NCBI RefSeq assembly: GCF_007752345.1
Contig: NZ_CP036299.1
Span: 1,565,001-1,629,000, forward strand
Source of the DNA: Planctopirus ephydatiae
Lineage (GTDB): Bacteria > Planctomycetota > Planctomycetia > Planctomycetales > Planctomycetaceae
Length of the DNA: 64,000 nucleotides
Reading direction: 5' to 3'
Position 1 is the stretch's first letter, and the number at the start of each line of letters is the position of its first letter. Positions 17,918-27,571 of this stretch are shown here, piece after piece. A program made the translations under genes and the position numbers. The notes under the pieces are model-generated. The model saw only the letters and a program-made list of their open reading frames with translations, had not been told where the DNA came from and made no database searches.

Positions 17918-20802
17918 GCCGATTCATTATCCCAGTTGTGGCCTTCATGTCGCACTTCGACAGAGAGCGGTCGTTTGTCTTGAGTATAAGGTGTGAGGTC
18001 GATGTTCAACTCGACCCACTGATCTTTGCCAGAGATGATCCGCTCTTCAATCGAGTGTCCTTGAACCAGAATCACGAGTTTGAAATCGCGATCATTTTCG
18101 GCTCGAACCTTGCCTGTCAATGTGACGGGGCGGTCTCCAGTTCGAGTGACGAAGGCGACCATGCGGAACGGACGATTGGCTTCCAGCGGATGTGACCGGA
18201 TGACATCACTTTCGCCCTCGTATTGCTTCGCCCAATAAAGACCTCCTTGAGAATTCGTGGCGACAAACTGAGGAGCCACCAGTTTGAGCAGGCGGCTGTA
18301 GTCCTCGCCTTGAGTGACAATTTCCTGAATCCCTTCCGGGAGTTTGGGAGGCTCTTTGGAACCCTGGTGCTTTTGCCGGATGCGAGTGACATCGTCGGGA
18401 GTCCGGGCCAGAGTGATGGAATCGAAATAGGCGGCAGTTTCACCCGTCATTGCAAATCCGAATCCTGTCAGAGAGATACTGCCAAAATCACTAAAGAGAT
18501 CTCGCGAGACCCATTGCCAGTTCCGAGGCAAAGACCAGTCGACTCGCAGTGGTGCTCCGGCAGATTGCTTGGCATCACCGGCATCGTAGGTGTAGCCGTG
18601 CCGCATGCCGCGATCTTCCAGCGGTTTTCCACCAGTTCGAGTGACAGCTGGCCGGCCGCGTAGACGATCTAACGCTGCTTCGGCGATTTCATTCCCCAGG
18701 CGACCTTCATGGGCAATCATCAGTCGGATGGTTTCGCGGGATTTTTTGTCGTCGTCGATTTTTCTCCAGGCGAAAGTAATGAAACGGAATTCACCCAGTT
18801 TGGGATGTTCGCGTATTGGAATTTCCTGATTGTAAATAGTTGGTCCACTGCGATCAGTGGGACGTATCTCCAGACTGACCTGTCCTGAATAGGGAAGATC
18901 GGGACTGATTCGGGCCGTTCCTTCTCCTGATGTCAACAGCGATGCGAACTCCGCTTGTTCGTCAAAGACGGGAAGAATTCCCGGTTGGTGAGGAGTCAGA
19001 GCGACTCCACGAAAGTCAAATTCAGCCGCCTTGTCGTCTGTGAACAGTACGACTTCACATGAGGCTGTCTGGCCTGCCAAGGCGGGTATCGGGAACATCA
19101 CAGGCTGTGGATCAATGGCCCCTTCACGCTTGGGCAAAGTCGCCAGGCCAACCCCTTCTCCGTTCAAGCGAACTGCACAATAGATTTGGGCCTGTGTCTC
19201 AGCTTCTCGGGCTGCATGAATGACAATCCATCGATCGGTCGATTTGAGCTGAAGCCGCCGTGTGAGGAGCAGGGCCTCACCACCGAGCCGGGCCAGACTG
19301 CGAAAGCGAGGCTCTTTTGTATTCCAATTCTCGAGTTGATTTCGCACAGTCACGGGAGCTGTTACCCGACCATTTTGGTCCCATCCCGTCAGACTCCATC
19401 CCGACCAGCCGGAGATCAGCTGATAGGACGCTGCCGAAGTCATTTCACCAGCCGCCGTGGCATTCAGCCTCAGTTGGGGTTCCATCCAGTTCGTGAAGTC
19501 TCGCAGATCGAGAGGATCGGCTCCGGGTGAGGAAGAGTTGGCCTGCATGTCAGTTCCCAGAACTAATTGGCGGGGAACACCGGCTGATATGGGTATCGAG
19601 ATCCAATCGGTCGAGATGGCAGACTCAGCGCCCGACTTTTCCCCACTTTCGAACAACGTGGATTTTACTTCACCAGCATGCACACGAATTGTCGCGCTGG
19701 CACAGCCTCGCTTCTGCGCTGCAGGGTCGAATCCCCACGAGGTGCGTATGCTCTCGACGAAATCGGGAATCTGAAAAGTGATCTGACTGGTGCCGAAGAC
19801 TCCCCACCCGTACTGGCTGTGACTTTCACCTGCGGTCAGTCGAGTTCCATTGACACTGCTGTTCCAACTTGGTGGCCAGCTCTTGCCAAAGGCTGGTGAG
19901 TAGGCAATCTCTGTGGGGTAAAACCAGCTCAAAGGTGGTTCAGTAACGATCCATGTCTGCCAACTGACAATCTGCGGAAATCGAATCCATAAGGGATCCA
20001 GGGCCCATGCCGGTTGGATCAACTGATACCAGTCGGCTTGTCGATTGCGGTCGCCATAATGGCGTCCCTGTAAGCGTTGTGTCGATGTGGTCAACAGACT
20101 GCCATCCATCGTCTCCAGACGAATCCAGCGTCCTTTACCATTGGGCGTTAATGCGGCTGCTGTTTCAAAAAATCTCTGCCATTCGTCATCTAAAGGAAGA
20201 TGAATTTCGGCCAGGTCTGACAGGGGAATTTCTTTGAGGCCGGTTGCCGCCAGCAGGTTAACTGTTGAGTTGCTCCAGCGGCATGTACGAAAGCTGATAC
20301 GGCCACCATTTCTCAACCAGACTGTTCCGGGCTGGTAAGTCTCTCCCGCCATGGCCTCCCACACGATTCGCCGTACGTGATTGGCTTGAACGCGGATGGT
20401 CTGTTGGTGTCGAGCCTCAGGGGGATAGACTGGTGCCAGTGGACGCACCAGAAAATAGGCGGGAATCGTTTCGAAGGGATCTTCCAGCCCGTTCGACCAG
20501 CCCAGGACTTCGCCAGCCAGTCGATCACCTCCCGACAGTTCGACGCGAATGCCTCGACGAGCCGCGGGGGGAACTGGCGATCTCCATAAACTGACGACAG
20601 GATTCGAAGGTTCGAAGAGTCGTAGATCTCCCAGCCTGGGTTCAGCCGCTGGATCATTCCAGTCCCGGAGTTGAGCAGGTCGAGAGGTACTGCCATCGCT
20701 CCAGCGAGCCGTAAATTCGACTTCTGCCGCCCACAACGAGGCTGCATGACTCCAGATCAGAATGCATAAAGTCAGCGGGAAAAGTCGTAGATCGAAACTC
20801 AT
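17884..20802 (-). CDS. Large secreted protein with NPCBM-like region
   Basis: A 972-residue exported protein with a signal peptide (LFPLTLCILIWSHAASLWAA). I do not recognise a named enzyme. The region at about residues 320-460 (SHSQYGWGVFGTSQITFQI, ATIRVHAGEVKSTLFESG) looks like an NPCBM carbohydrate-binding module: a beta-sandwich with a 'yGwGv.g.s.i.f' start and the typical 'v...vF.DG' end. The remainder is beta-rich with further sandwich-like segments and could be additional binding modules. It overlaps the lipoprotein gene downstream and shares strand and order with the membrane-protein gene upstream, so a cell-envelope role is likely. The start at 20802 fits the signal peptide, though no ribosome site is visible. 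Confidence 0.75.
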   Translation of the reverse strand: MSFDLRLFPLTLCILIWSHAASLWAAEVEFTARWSDGSTSRPAQLRDWNDPAAEPRLGDLRLFEPSNPVVSLWRSPVPPAARRGIRVELSGGDRLAGEVLGWSNGLEDPFETIPAYFLVRPLAPVYPPEARHQQTIRVQANHVRRIVWEAMAGETYQPGTVWLRNGGRISFRTCRWSNSTVNLLAATGLKEIPLSDLAEIHLPLDDEWQRFFETAAALTPNGKGRWIRLETMDGSLLTTSTQRLQGRHYGDRNRQADWYQLIQPAWALDPLWIRFPQIVSWQTWIVTEPPLSWFYPTEIAYSPAFGKSWPPSWNSSVNGTRLTAGESHSQYGWGVFGTSQITFQIPDFVESIRTSWGFDPAAQKRGCASATIRVHAGEVKSTLFESGEKSGAESAISTDWISIPISAGVPRQLVLGTDMQANSSSPGADPLDLRDFTNWMEPQLRLNATAAGEMTSAASYQLISGWSGWSLTGWDQNGRVTAPVTVRNQLENWNTKEPRFRSLARLGGEALLLTRRLQLKSTDRWIVIHAAREAETQAQIYCAVRLNGEGVGLATLPKREGAIDPQPVMFPIPALAGQTASCEVVLFTDDKAAEFDFRGVALTPHQPGILPVFDEQAEFASLLTSGEGTARISPDLPYSGQVSLEIRPTDRSGPTIYNQEIPIREHPKLGEFRFITFAWRKIDDDKKSRETIRLMIAHEGRLGNEIAEAALDRLRGRPAVTRTGGKPLEDRGMRHGYTYDAGDAKQSAGAPLRVDWSLPRNWQWVSRDLFSDFGSISLTGFGFAMTGETAAYFDSITLARTPDDVTRIRQKHQGSKEPPKLPEGIQEIVTQGEDYSRLLKLVAPQFVATNSQGGLYWAKQYEGESDVIRSHPLEANRPFRMVAFVTRTGDRPVTLTGKVRAENDRDFKLVILVQGHSIEERIISGKDQWVELNIDLTPYTQDKRPLSVEVRHEGHNWDNESAWWKSLQIQGL

Positions 20803-21129
20803 GCGTCGTTAGCTCAGCGTATCGAAGCGGGCGTTTTCTGTTGAATGATCGATGAGATGGTATCGTCAATCATTCGGATGGCCATCGAGGGATGTAAGTC
20901 TGATGAAATCGTCGATTTCACCGTCCTTGATCGTCCTCAGTAATGGCCAGCAGTGCCAGTAAGAAATCGATGGTTCGTAGAAATCGAAGAAGTTCTGTGG
21001 CACACTGGGCATTCAGAAGAATCATTGACCTGTAGCTTTTGGCCTGGCTCGGCATCGTGGATGCTCTATGGACAGCACGCATTGAAAGCGTTGTGAGGTT
21101 CACAATATCCGCCGGGATCAACTCAAATC
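20803..21129. other. Intergenic, no gene seen
   Basis: This 327-base gap lies between two minus-strand genes. Short open frames exist on both strands but none resembles a protein family. It probably contains the promoter of the 972-residue gene. Confidence 0.35.
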
Positions 21130-22614
21130 TTAACGATAGAGTTGAGAGCGCCAGGAAACAGACGCAGCCGACTCCGATCGCGAGCGTGGCGTGCTGTCAC
21201 TCGCCAGAAGGGAAACTTCCTCGATTGAACGGGGTGGCAAGTGAGCAAGTCGTGGGCGGAACATGACGATCAGCATCACGGGCAGATACCACAGGATGTA
21301 AACCCCTCCCTCATGGGGATACCAGAATTGCGTGGCGACAATAATCGCAGCCGAGTGGGCCATCAGATGTTCGAGATTTTTGCGTAATGGCCAGAATGTG
21401 ACCACCGTCAGCATGATCATGAATGCCGCGAAGACAGGGATACGATAGGCCTGGTCATACTGACTCCAGAATCCTTTGCCAGTTCCTGAATCAAATTTCA
21501 GGACAGACCAGTCAATTGAACCGACAATCTGCCGGGTGAGAGAATGCGAATCGGCCGCAGTCATCATCAGGCAGAGCAGCATTACGCAGGCCACCGCACC
21601 CAAGGCAATCGAGAACCTCCCGGCTCCGCGCTTCCAGTAAAAGGCAATCCAGACCGGCAGCAGAAAGATCGCAAAGAAGAGTGAACCACAGGCCAGCCCC
21701 AGGAGAACTCCCGCAACACTGGGAGTTTTGTAGCTGGCAAAGGCCCAGACTATGAGAGCTGCCGGGAGCAGATGAGTGACTTTATTGACGTCGAAAGCGG
21801 TAACAGGCAGAAGCAGATAGAGCGTGGCCATGGCCAAGCCGAGGCGGGTATCGGAGAAATGCCAGCGACCGACAGCGATGAGTCCCAGGCATGTCGCCAG
21901 ATGTGCCAGAATTGCCAGGACTCGAGTGGTCCAGATCGTGACGCCACCTGTCATCTGCACAATCGGAGTGGCGAGCAGCATGCTGGCCGGCCCGGATTCG
22001 ACAGGTTTGTCCTCACGATCCTGCTCGGCAAGCTCGGTCTTTGCTGCCTGGGCCTGACTAGCGGACTCCGATAAGTTCTCTGGCAGTGTGCGAGTGCCTG
22101 GCTTGATATTGGAAGTCGAAATCTGATGGGAAGAATGGCCAGGAGATAAATCTTTATTTAATGAAGCGAGGCTGGTGGAGCCTGCTGCGCCCGTGCCATC
22201 CTGCCGCTTTAACAGGCCATCCGCGCGATGGGCAGTTTCAATCACCGCTGCGTGGGGCTCTAACGTCATCACCTTGGTGGCTTGAAAGGCAAGTGCCGAA
22301 ACACACAGGAATGCCATGCCGGAGACATTCAGATTCTGTTCAAGACGCGGACGGCGCGTAAAGAATCCATCCGCTAAGAGCCTAACTAACAGAATTCCCG
22401 TCACCAGAAAGAGCCAGGCGTAACCAAAGGCGACCGTCGCTTCGGAATATCTCGCCAGAAGCAGGCCAGGTGCCAACAAAAGCAGCAGTGTGAGATCAAA
22501 ATTTCTCAACGACCAGATGCGGTCGAATTTGAAGAAGACAGCAATGATCAACAGCAGCGACAGGTAAAACCATGTCGGCTCATTGACATCATAGCCACGG
22601 AGAATCGCTTCCAT
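21130..22614 (-). CDS. Polytopic membrane protein, function unknown
   Basis: A 494-residue integral membrane protein with about ten hydrophobic segments (for example FYLSLLLIIAVFF, LTLLLLLAPGLLLARY, FGYAWLFLVTGILLVRLL, LFFAIFLLPVWIAFYW). A soluble loop rich in Ser and Lys lies at about residues 140-200. The arrangement recalls membrane glycosyltransferases (GT87-like), but I see no diagnostic catalytic motif, so I leave it unnamed. The start at 22614 (MEAILRGYDV) has GAGGAG with seven-base spacing; an open frame to 22635 adds seven residues without support. It opens a minus-strand group with the large secreted protein and the lipoprotein. Confidence 0.75.
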   Translation of the reverse strand: MEAILRGYDVNEPTWFYLSLLLIIAVFFKFDRIWSLRNFDLTLLLLLAPGLLLARYSEATVAFGYAWLFLVTGILLVRLLADGFFTRRPRLEQNLNVSGMAFLCVSALAFQATKVMTLEPHAAVIETAHRADGLLKRQDGTGAAGSTSLASLNKDLSPGHSSHQISTSNIKPGTRTLPENLSESASQAQAAKTELAEQDREDKPVESGPASMLLATPIVQMTGGVTIWTTRVLAILAHLATCLGLIAVGRWHFSDTRLGLAMATLYLLLPVTAFDVNKVTHLLPAALIVWAFASYKTPSVAGVLLGLACGSLFFAIFLLPVWIAFYWKRGAGRFSIALGAVACVMLLCLMMTAADSHSLTRQIVGSIDWSVLKFDSGTGKGFWSQYDQAYRIPVFAAFMIMLTVVTFWPLRKNLEHLMAHSAAIIVATQFWYPHEGGVYILWYLPVMLIVMFRPRLAHLPPRSIEEVSLLASDSTPRSRSESAASVSWRSQLYR

Positions 22615-23097
22615 CCCAGCTCTCCTCGAAGGCAATTGTGCCCGCGTGTGAGATAAGGGTTGCCTTCGCAGAATTCAGCACATTCCTTCCCTGTATCGAT
22701 CACCGCTAGAAACCGCTCTGCTGTACCACTTGATCAGCGACACTTACAGACTCGTTTTCTTCGCGATATCGAGACAGGACTACTGAAATCAGCAAAGGCG
22801 ACAGCCGTCATTGGCTGTATTCCGAACCCACTCGAAATGAATGAGGGTCAAGCTCCCCAGCCAACCACATTCCCATCGAACCCCTAGTAGAATACGGTTC
22901 TGTGAAGGAACCGCAACACCAGACTGACGGAAATGCGGAGCTATTTTCATGCCAAATCGCTCATAATGTGTAGAATTGACAATCCTTGGGGTTGATAGAC
23001 ATCGAATTCACAGGTGAGCTGAGTACTTCCTGATCTGGGCGCAGTGTAAGCTGGCCACTCGAATTGATTGAGCGAAGTCGGCCCGAGGATTCACCGC
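22615..23097. promoter_or_regulatory. Divergent intergenic region
   Basis: These 483 bases separate the membrane-protein gene (minus) from the 298-residue gene (plus). No gene or RNA is recognised; promoters for both directions are expected here. Confidence 0.35.
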
Positions 23098-23994
23098 ATG
23101 CTGCCACCAGCCCACCGCATGGTGTTGAAATTTCCCCAGAGGTGGATTGAAGTCCTTGCTCAAATTGGGAATTGGGAAAAGTCCAGCCACGGCTATCTCG
23201 TGCCACCTGCTGTCTGGCTGGCGGTCCATCCCGCGACAGCCTTAGACTGTTCAGCGATATCTGTGGCGGAGTTCCCAATAGGGAGTTCTACGAACTGGTC
23301 ACAAGGAACAGTTCTTTTGCAATCGTGGATGGCAGCTTGGATCAAGGCGAATAGCCATCAACTTGCAGGCCAGCCAGAGATTACGCAGCCCATGGTGGAA
23401 GTTCAGGGAGTCGAATGTGATGACTGGGCGTTGTCGGCAATCTGTCCGGCGGAATACTGGCCTGCGTTAACACATGAAATGCAGCAGAAAGAACATCCTC
23501 TCCGAGTTCAAGAACGAACTGCCTTAACGCAATCGATTCGAGATTTCCTCAGGATTGCGGTGCCGCCCGAATCCCCTCAAGTTCAGAGGGTGGCTCTGTG
23601 TGCCGGGTGGCTGGAAATCCTGGGATTGAGTGAAGAAAGTCACCAGGAAAGCCAGAGTATCGAAGGCCTGGGGAAACCTCCTCATGGCGACTACTGGCAT
23701 GCGATTCATCACCGCCGGGAACGCGACCCAGGCAACGCCAGTTACTGGTTCCGCCGCATTTCGAGGCACCCGCTCCTGCAGGAACTTGAACGGTTACTTT
23801 CCGTGGCCAATGCAGCATTTCCCGGAAAGAGTTCCCATACGCCAGCCAGTTCCTGGATTCAGGCGACGCTCTTGCACCGCTGGGAAGAGTTTGCCGAGGA
23901 CAATTTGCCAGAACAGCGCTATGGCCGGTTGCTTCAATGGCTGGAAATTTCCGCTCTGATAGCAGCCAATGCGACCTCAACGCAGGTTCTGTGA
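23098..23994 (+). CDS. Conserved planctomycete protein, function unknown
   Basis: A 298-residue soluble protein without signal peptide or membrane segment. Its most characteristic stretch is GDYWHAIHHRRERDPGNASYWFRRI near residue 202, a block I associate with an unnamed family conserved among planctomycetes. The His/Arg/Trp-rich block may be a binding or catalytic site, but no activity is established. Start chosen at ATG 23098 (MLPPAHRMVL) preceded by CGAGG; the frame is open to a TTG at 23068. A shared hairpin at 24097-24134 lies downstream. Confidence 0.7.
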   Translation: MLPPAHRMVLKFPQRWIEVLAQIGNWEKSSHGYLVPPAVWLAVHPATALDCSAISVAEFPIGSSTNWSQGTVLLQSWMAAWIKANSHQLAGQPEITQPMVEVQGVECDDWALSAICPAEYWPALTHEMQQKEHPLRVQERTALTQSIRDFLRIAVPPESPQVQRVALCAGWLEILGLSEESHQESQSIEGLGKPPHGDYWHAIHHRRERDPGNASYWFRRISRHPLLQELERLLSVANAAFPGKSSHTPASSWIQATLLHRWEEFAEDNLPEQRYGRLLQWLEISALIAANATSTQVL

Positions 23995-24096
23995 CGAACG
24001 GCCTTTTCCTGAGACCTCTTCTCCAGTGAGAAGTTTTCGAGGCTCAAGAAATCAGAGGGTCAGCGAAGCTTCGGGGGCAAGTCGTTCGAAAACGAA

Positions 24097-24134
24097 ACAG
24101 CTCCCGAACTATTGTTTTCCAGTCCGGGAGCTGT
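24097..24134 (-). terminator. Rho-independent terminator
   Basis: Stem ACAGCTCCCGAACT / AGTCCGGGAGCTGT (one mismatch) encloses a 10-base loop. Read on the minus strand it is followed by TTCGTTTTCG. It lies 82 bases past the stop of the acidic-tail gene and may also end the convergent plus-strand gene. Confidence 0.6.
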
Positions 24135-24216
24135 CATCTCTGGTTTGCGACGGAGCTTGTCGAGCCCATTGTGTTCGTATTTTCAGACGATTCAGAGAGT
24201 GCTTGAGGGCGAACGA

Positions 24217-24675
24217 CTATTCATCGTCGTCCTCTTCCTCCTCTTCGTCTTCCTCTTCGTCTTCTTCCAGTTCGAGTTCTTCTTCGTCTTCGAGTTCCAG
24301 TTCCTCCAGAGCAGCGGCCTGTTCCGGGTCCTCTGAAATCGCCAATGCGCCAGAAGCCACTGGAGCACCATCGCCAATCAGTTCCTTCACTGGCTGGATG
24401 AAATAGAGCTTCTTGGATTTCTGGCGAAGTGCTTCCAGACGTTCTTCAGCCTCAGCGTACTGATCGTAAGGGAAGCGGGCTTCTTCCTTCATGCTGCCAT
24501 TAAAGACCACCCACAATAATCGCTTGCGGGCCTGGACTTTTTCCTTGACCTTCCGCACCCGAGGAGTTGCGGCTGCCTTTTTGGTCGCTCGCTTCTTGGG
24601 TGCTGCGGTTTCGTCTACCCCTCGTGCTTCGGCGGCTTCCGCCATCCGACGCTGATCCAAACGACGCCCGGCCAT
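24217..24675 (-). CDS. Charge-polarised conserved protein with acidic tail
   Basis: A 152-residue protein in three parts. A basic N-terminus (APKKRATKKAAATPRVRKVK) comes first. A central domain of about 50 residues follows (LLWVVFNGSMKEEARFPYDQ to FIQPVKELI), which I recognise as a block conserved in planctomycetes without assigned function. The tail of about 40 residues is almost only Glu and Asp. The charge pattern suggests a nucleic-acid- or ribosome-associated protein or a histone-chaperone-like binder, but that is inference. The start at 24675 has GGAGTG upstream. The Glu/Asp codons create a long poly-Ser frame on the opposite strand that is not a gene. Confidence 0.75.
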   Translation of the reverse strand: MAGRRLDQRRMAEAAEARGVDETAAPKKRATKKAAATPRVRKVKEKVQARKRLLWVVFNGSMKEEARFPYDQYAEAEERLEALRQKSKKLYFIQPVKELIGDGAPVASGALAISEDPEQAAALEELELEDEEELELEEDEEEDEEEEEDDDE

Positions 24676-24981
24676 TGAGTATCACTCCCGAGTTCTCAAA
24701 ACGATGAAGCCGCACGAATCACTCGACGAGTCATCGTACAGCCAAGAATCACAGATCGTAATGACTTCCTCAGTTTGAATCCATCGTGACAGTCAATCTT
24801 CCCCGATTGTGTACAGGAGAATACTCCCAAGTGTCATTCACTCTGGGGGATTTAGGTGGAATTCACGGCTGGTAACAAATACTCCCAACATTCCAGCTGT
24901 ACTGAAAGGTCTTTTGCCTCAACCTGTCTGCCAGTCCGGCTCGATTTCACGAAGTGAGTAGTCCGGCTGAGGAGACGCGTC

Positions 24982-26934
24982 ATGTCCAAAATGAACATCA
25001 AGCGAAGTTCACCATCGTTCCCCCATTCCGAAAAAACGCGATCCATGCATTTGCACGCAGGCATCGTCATGCTGCTCGCAGGGTTGATGGTGGGATTCGA
25101 TGGAACATCGTCGGCAGAGGCCGGGATCTGGCCCTGGTCGCGGAAAAAGGAAGAAGTGCCGACCCACAAAGATCATCCCCAGGCTCCACCTCCTGACGCG
25201 GGAAGCTTGAATGCAGGTATCCGCAATCTCCTTCTGGATGCCCACGCGGCTCATCAGAAGGGTGATCTCGCGAAGGCCTTAAGGCTGGCTCAAAGAGCTG
25301 AAAAGCTCGCCAAAGCCTCTCAGCAAGTCGTAGGAAAGCCCAATGAACTGGAAGGAACTGCCTCCCGTTTTGTCGTGGAAATCACTCGCCAACTGGAAGA
25401 AAAAAACAAGTCTCTGGCTGTGCCGGAAGCTTCGAAGTCACCTCAGTTAGCAGCGACTCCCAAAACTTCTCCAGATGCAGGGAAAACAAACTCAGAGAAA
25501 GCCACAACTGAACCTGCACCAGTTGCCGCGTCCGTTAAAACCAATGAGTTGCCTCGCGAAACTCAAGTCGCCTCAACGAATAAAAGCGGGAACTCTGCTG
25601 TCAAAGCTCCTGCTGAGCCAACTCATCAGATCGATGCCGATCAGGGATTGCGAACAGGAAATCTGTTGTTGCAATCGACCGCTCCTGTGATGGAGTCAAT
25701 CGCCAGTTCTTCCGCAAGTTCGCAGACAATTGTCACTCGGTCTCAGCCAGAGAATTTCCCGGCGAAGGCAGAACAACATGCCACTGATCTCCCTGATTGG
25801 GCACAGGATGTTCAACCTGCCCAAGGCAAAGGCGAGCGACTTGCCGAGACTTCCATGGCCGCTGAAGAGAAAACAGCACCTCTAGCAGAAAATGTGAAGT
25901 CTCTGAATCAGAACTCTGCGGTTGCTCACAAAGATTCCTCAGAGGACGTGCCATCGGCCAGCACATCTCGCTCTATGGATTTCCAGAGCGAACAGCCGGA
26001 GCAAGTGGCTGCCAAATTGGAGAAAGTCAGCTCGAAGCCAGTTCAAAAGGATTTATCGACGGCCCACGATCTTCCCGCATGGGCCCTGGCTGCAGAGCCT
26101 GTAGAAGAGCAGGAGGCTCGTGTTTCCGTCGATTTTGGAACATCAATGGTTGATCAGGAAACTCCTGCTGATCCCAGCTCAAAAAACATCTCTCGCTCTG
26201 TTCCGGTACCGCCTCAGGTTCAAGCCGAAGTGGTGAGCTTGCGAGAAGTGATCGGCGAAGCACAATTGCCCGGCTGGCGTGAGATCACGCCGATGGACAT
26301 TCACCAGCCGGCTCGAATGGATCCTTTATTGCGTATGCAGGTCGAAATGGCTGCAGCTGCCACTCGAGATTTACGACAAAGAATTTTGGATGCTCCCCGC
26401 TTAATCAGCAGTGAAGCCAGGCAACTTGATCACGTTGCTGATGGCACGATTACACTCACATCGAATTCGCGTCAGGTCACTCCGACGGCAATTTCTTCAA
26501 GCCATGAGGTCTCGGGAAGTTCAACTGCGGGTGATCAGTATGCCGCCTTGCGTCCAGAGGGAGATTGGGCATCTCGATCTCCACTGAGTATTGTCGCTGT
26601 TGCGGCCAGCACGACAGACTCGACGAGTCGCACCGCAGTAAACGCACAGCCTTTGATCGAGCCTGGATTGACTTCATCGACAGCGAATCGGGCCTGGGCA
26701 TCGCAGGTTGTGGTGCAAACTCACGAACAGTCAAGCAGGGAAAAGCCAGGTTTTGTGGCTGAGTCAACCACTCAAGCAGAATCGAGCCAGGCTCGACTGG
26801 TGGATACAGCCATTCATTGGATGAGAAGCCACCCCGTGAGACACCGCTGGATGATGGCAGCGGTCGCTTTGAGCGTTTTCTCACTCTTGTGGTGGTACGG
26901 CGGACGCCAGTTGCCGGGCTCTCGCTCGGTTTGA
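24982..26934 (+). CDS. Low-complexity membrane-anchored protein, function unknown
   Basis: A 650-residue protein with an N-terminal signal or anchor (AGIVMLLAGLMVGFDG), a short TPR-like helical pair (LLLDAHAAHQKGDLAKALRLAQRAEKL) at about 75-110, then about 450 residues rich in Ser, Ala, Glu, Gln and Thr. A C-terminal membrane segment (MMAAVALSVFSLLWWYGG) ends in a short basic tail. Within the disordered part a short motif recurs: DLPDWAQ near 268, DLPAWALA near 362 and QLPGWREI near 426, each in a similar setting, which suggests a repeated docking peptide. No enzyme domain is seen. The last 54 bases overlap the end of the convergent gene at 26881. Confidence 0.65.
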   Translation: MSKMNIKRSSPSFPHSEKTRSMHLHAGIVMLLAGLMVGFDGTSSAEAGIWPWSRKKEEVPTHKDHPQAPPPDAGSLNAGIRNLLLDAHAAHQKGDLAKALRLAQRAEKLAKASQQVVGKPNELEGTASRFVVEITRQLEEKNKSLAVPEASKSPQLAATPKTSPDAGKTNSEKATTEPAPVAASVKTNELPRETQVASTNKSGNSAVKAPAEPTHQIDADQGLRTGNLLLQSTAPVMESIASSSASSQTIVTRSQPENFPAKAEQHATDLPDWAQDVQPAQGKGERLAETSMAAEEKTAPLAENVKSLNQNSAVAHKDSSEDVPSASTSRSMDFQSEQPEQVAAKLEKVSSKPVQKDLSTAHDLPAWALAAEPVEEQEARVSVDFGTSMVDQETPADPSSKNISRSVPVPPQVQAEVVSLREVIGEAQLPGWREITPMDIHQPARMDPLLRMQVEMAAAATRDLRQRILDAPRLISSEARQLDHVADGTITLTSNSRQVTPTAISSSHEVSGSSTAGDQYAALRPEGDWASRSPLSIVAVAASTTDSTSRTAVNAQPLIEPGLTSSTANRAWASQVVVQTHEQSSREKPGFVAESTTQAESSQARLVDTAIHWMRSHPVRHRWMMAAVALSVFSLLWWYGGRQLPGSRSV

Positions 26935-27423
26935 GATCTGCTCTTGTGCCCGTGCTGTCGCCTGAGCGGCTCGATACGCTTCCTGCAATAATTGACTGAA
27001 ACGTTCAGCGAAAGGGACGGCGTGCAATCGAAGAGGTTCTGCAGTCGCTCGTGACCGGATGATGATATCGCTGGATCGATAGAACGATTGAAAGCTCGCT
27101 GGATCGACCTGGATTTCAGTCACTTCATTCCAGGGAATCTGTGTCACGATATGCCGCGTGAGTATGGATTCAATGGCCACACCCGAGGATGTGGCCACGT
27201 AGCGAACTCCCTGCAATTTGAGCCATGAATACGCGACAATGGCGATGGGCCAGGTCGGCGGTATCCACACCAGATACGACAGCCGGATTCTGGGCGTGAT
27301 ATGAGGCAGGCTCTCGTACAACCTTCCCAGGTATTTCCCCATCGTTGTGCAGGCGATGGAAGGATAGACCGCCTCCAGTCGCTCTTCGTCATCTGTGGAA
27401 AACTTGGAAGTTGGGGAGTTCAT
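26881..27423 (-). CDS. PH-like domain protein
   Basis: A 180-residue protein. Residues about 45-75 (RLSYLVWIPPTWPIAIVAYSWLKL) form a hydrophobic strand or short membrane-associated stretch, followed by GVRYVATSSGVAIESILTRH, IPWNEVTEIQVD and SDIIIRSRATAEPLRLHAVP. This pattern ('r.yvlT..gv....g......ip...i..i......l....g.l.i') resembles the bacterial PH domain. The C-terminus is a polar helix (AAQATARAQEQISNRARAR). Its 3' end overlaps the convergent 650-residue gene by 54 bases. Role unknown, probably membrane- or lipid-related. Confidence 0.6.
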   Translation of the reverse strand: MNSPTSKFSTDDEERLEAVYPSIACTTMGKYLGRLYESLPHITPRIRLSYLVWIPPTWPIAIVAYSWLKLQGVRYVATSSGVAIESILTRHIVTQIPWNEVTEIQVDPASFQSFYRSSDIIIRSRATAEPLRLHAVPFAERFSQLLQEAYRAAQATARAQEQISNRARARQLASAVPPQE

Positions 27424-27571
27424 CAGACACTTGAGTTACAGAAGGTAAAGTGCACAGATCTCGTCGCGAAACTGATTACGACATTGAGTCTCCCGAAATC
27501 GTGCACGTCGAGCAAGCCCGCCGGGGGCAAACGGGATCATTGTTTCGATTGCGTTCGTCTCGCAGATACTG

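Noticed and set aside
23969-24406. Plus-strand frame with a long poly-Ser run
   Set aside because: The serine run is the reverse reading of the Glu/Asp codons of the acidic-tail gene on the other strand.
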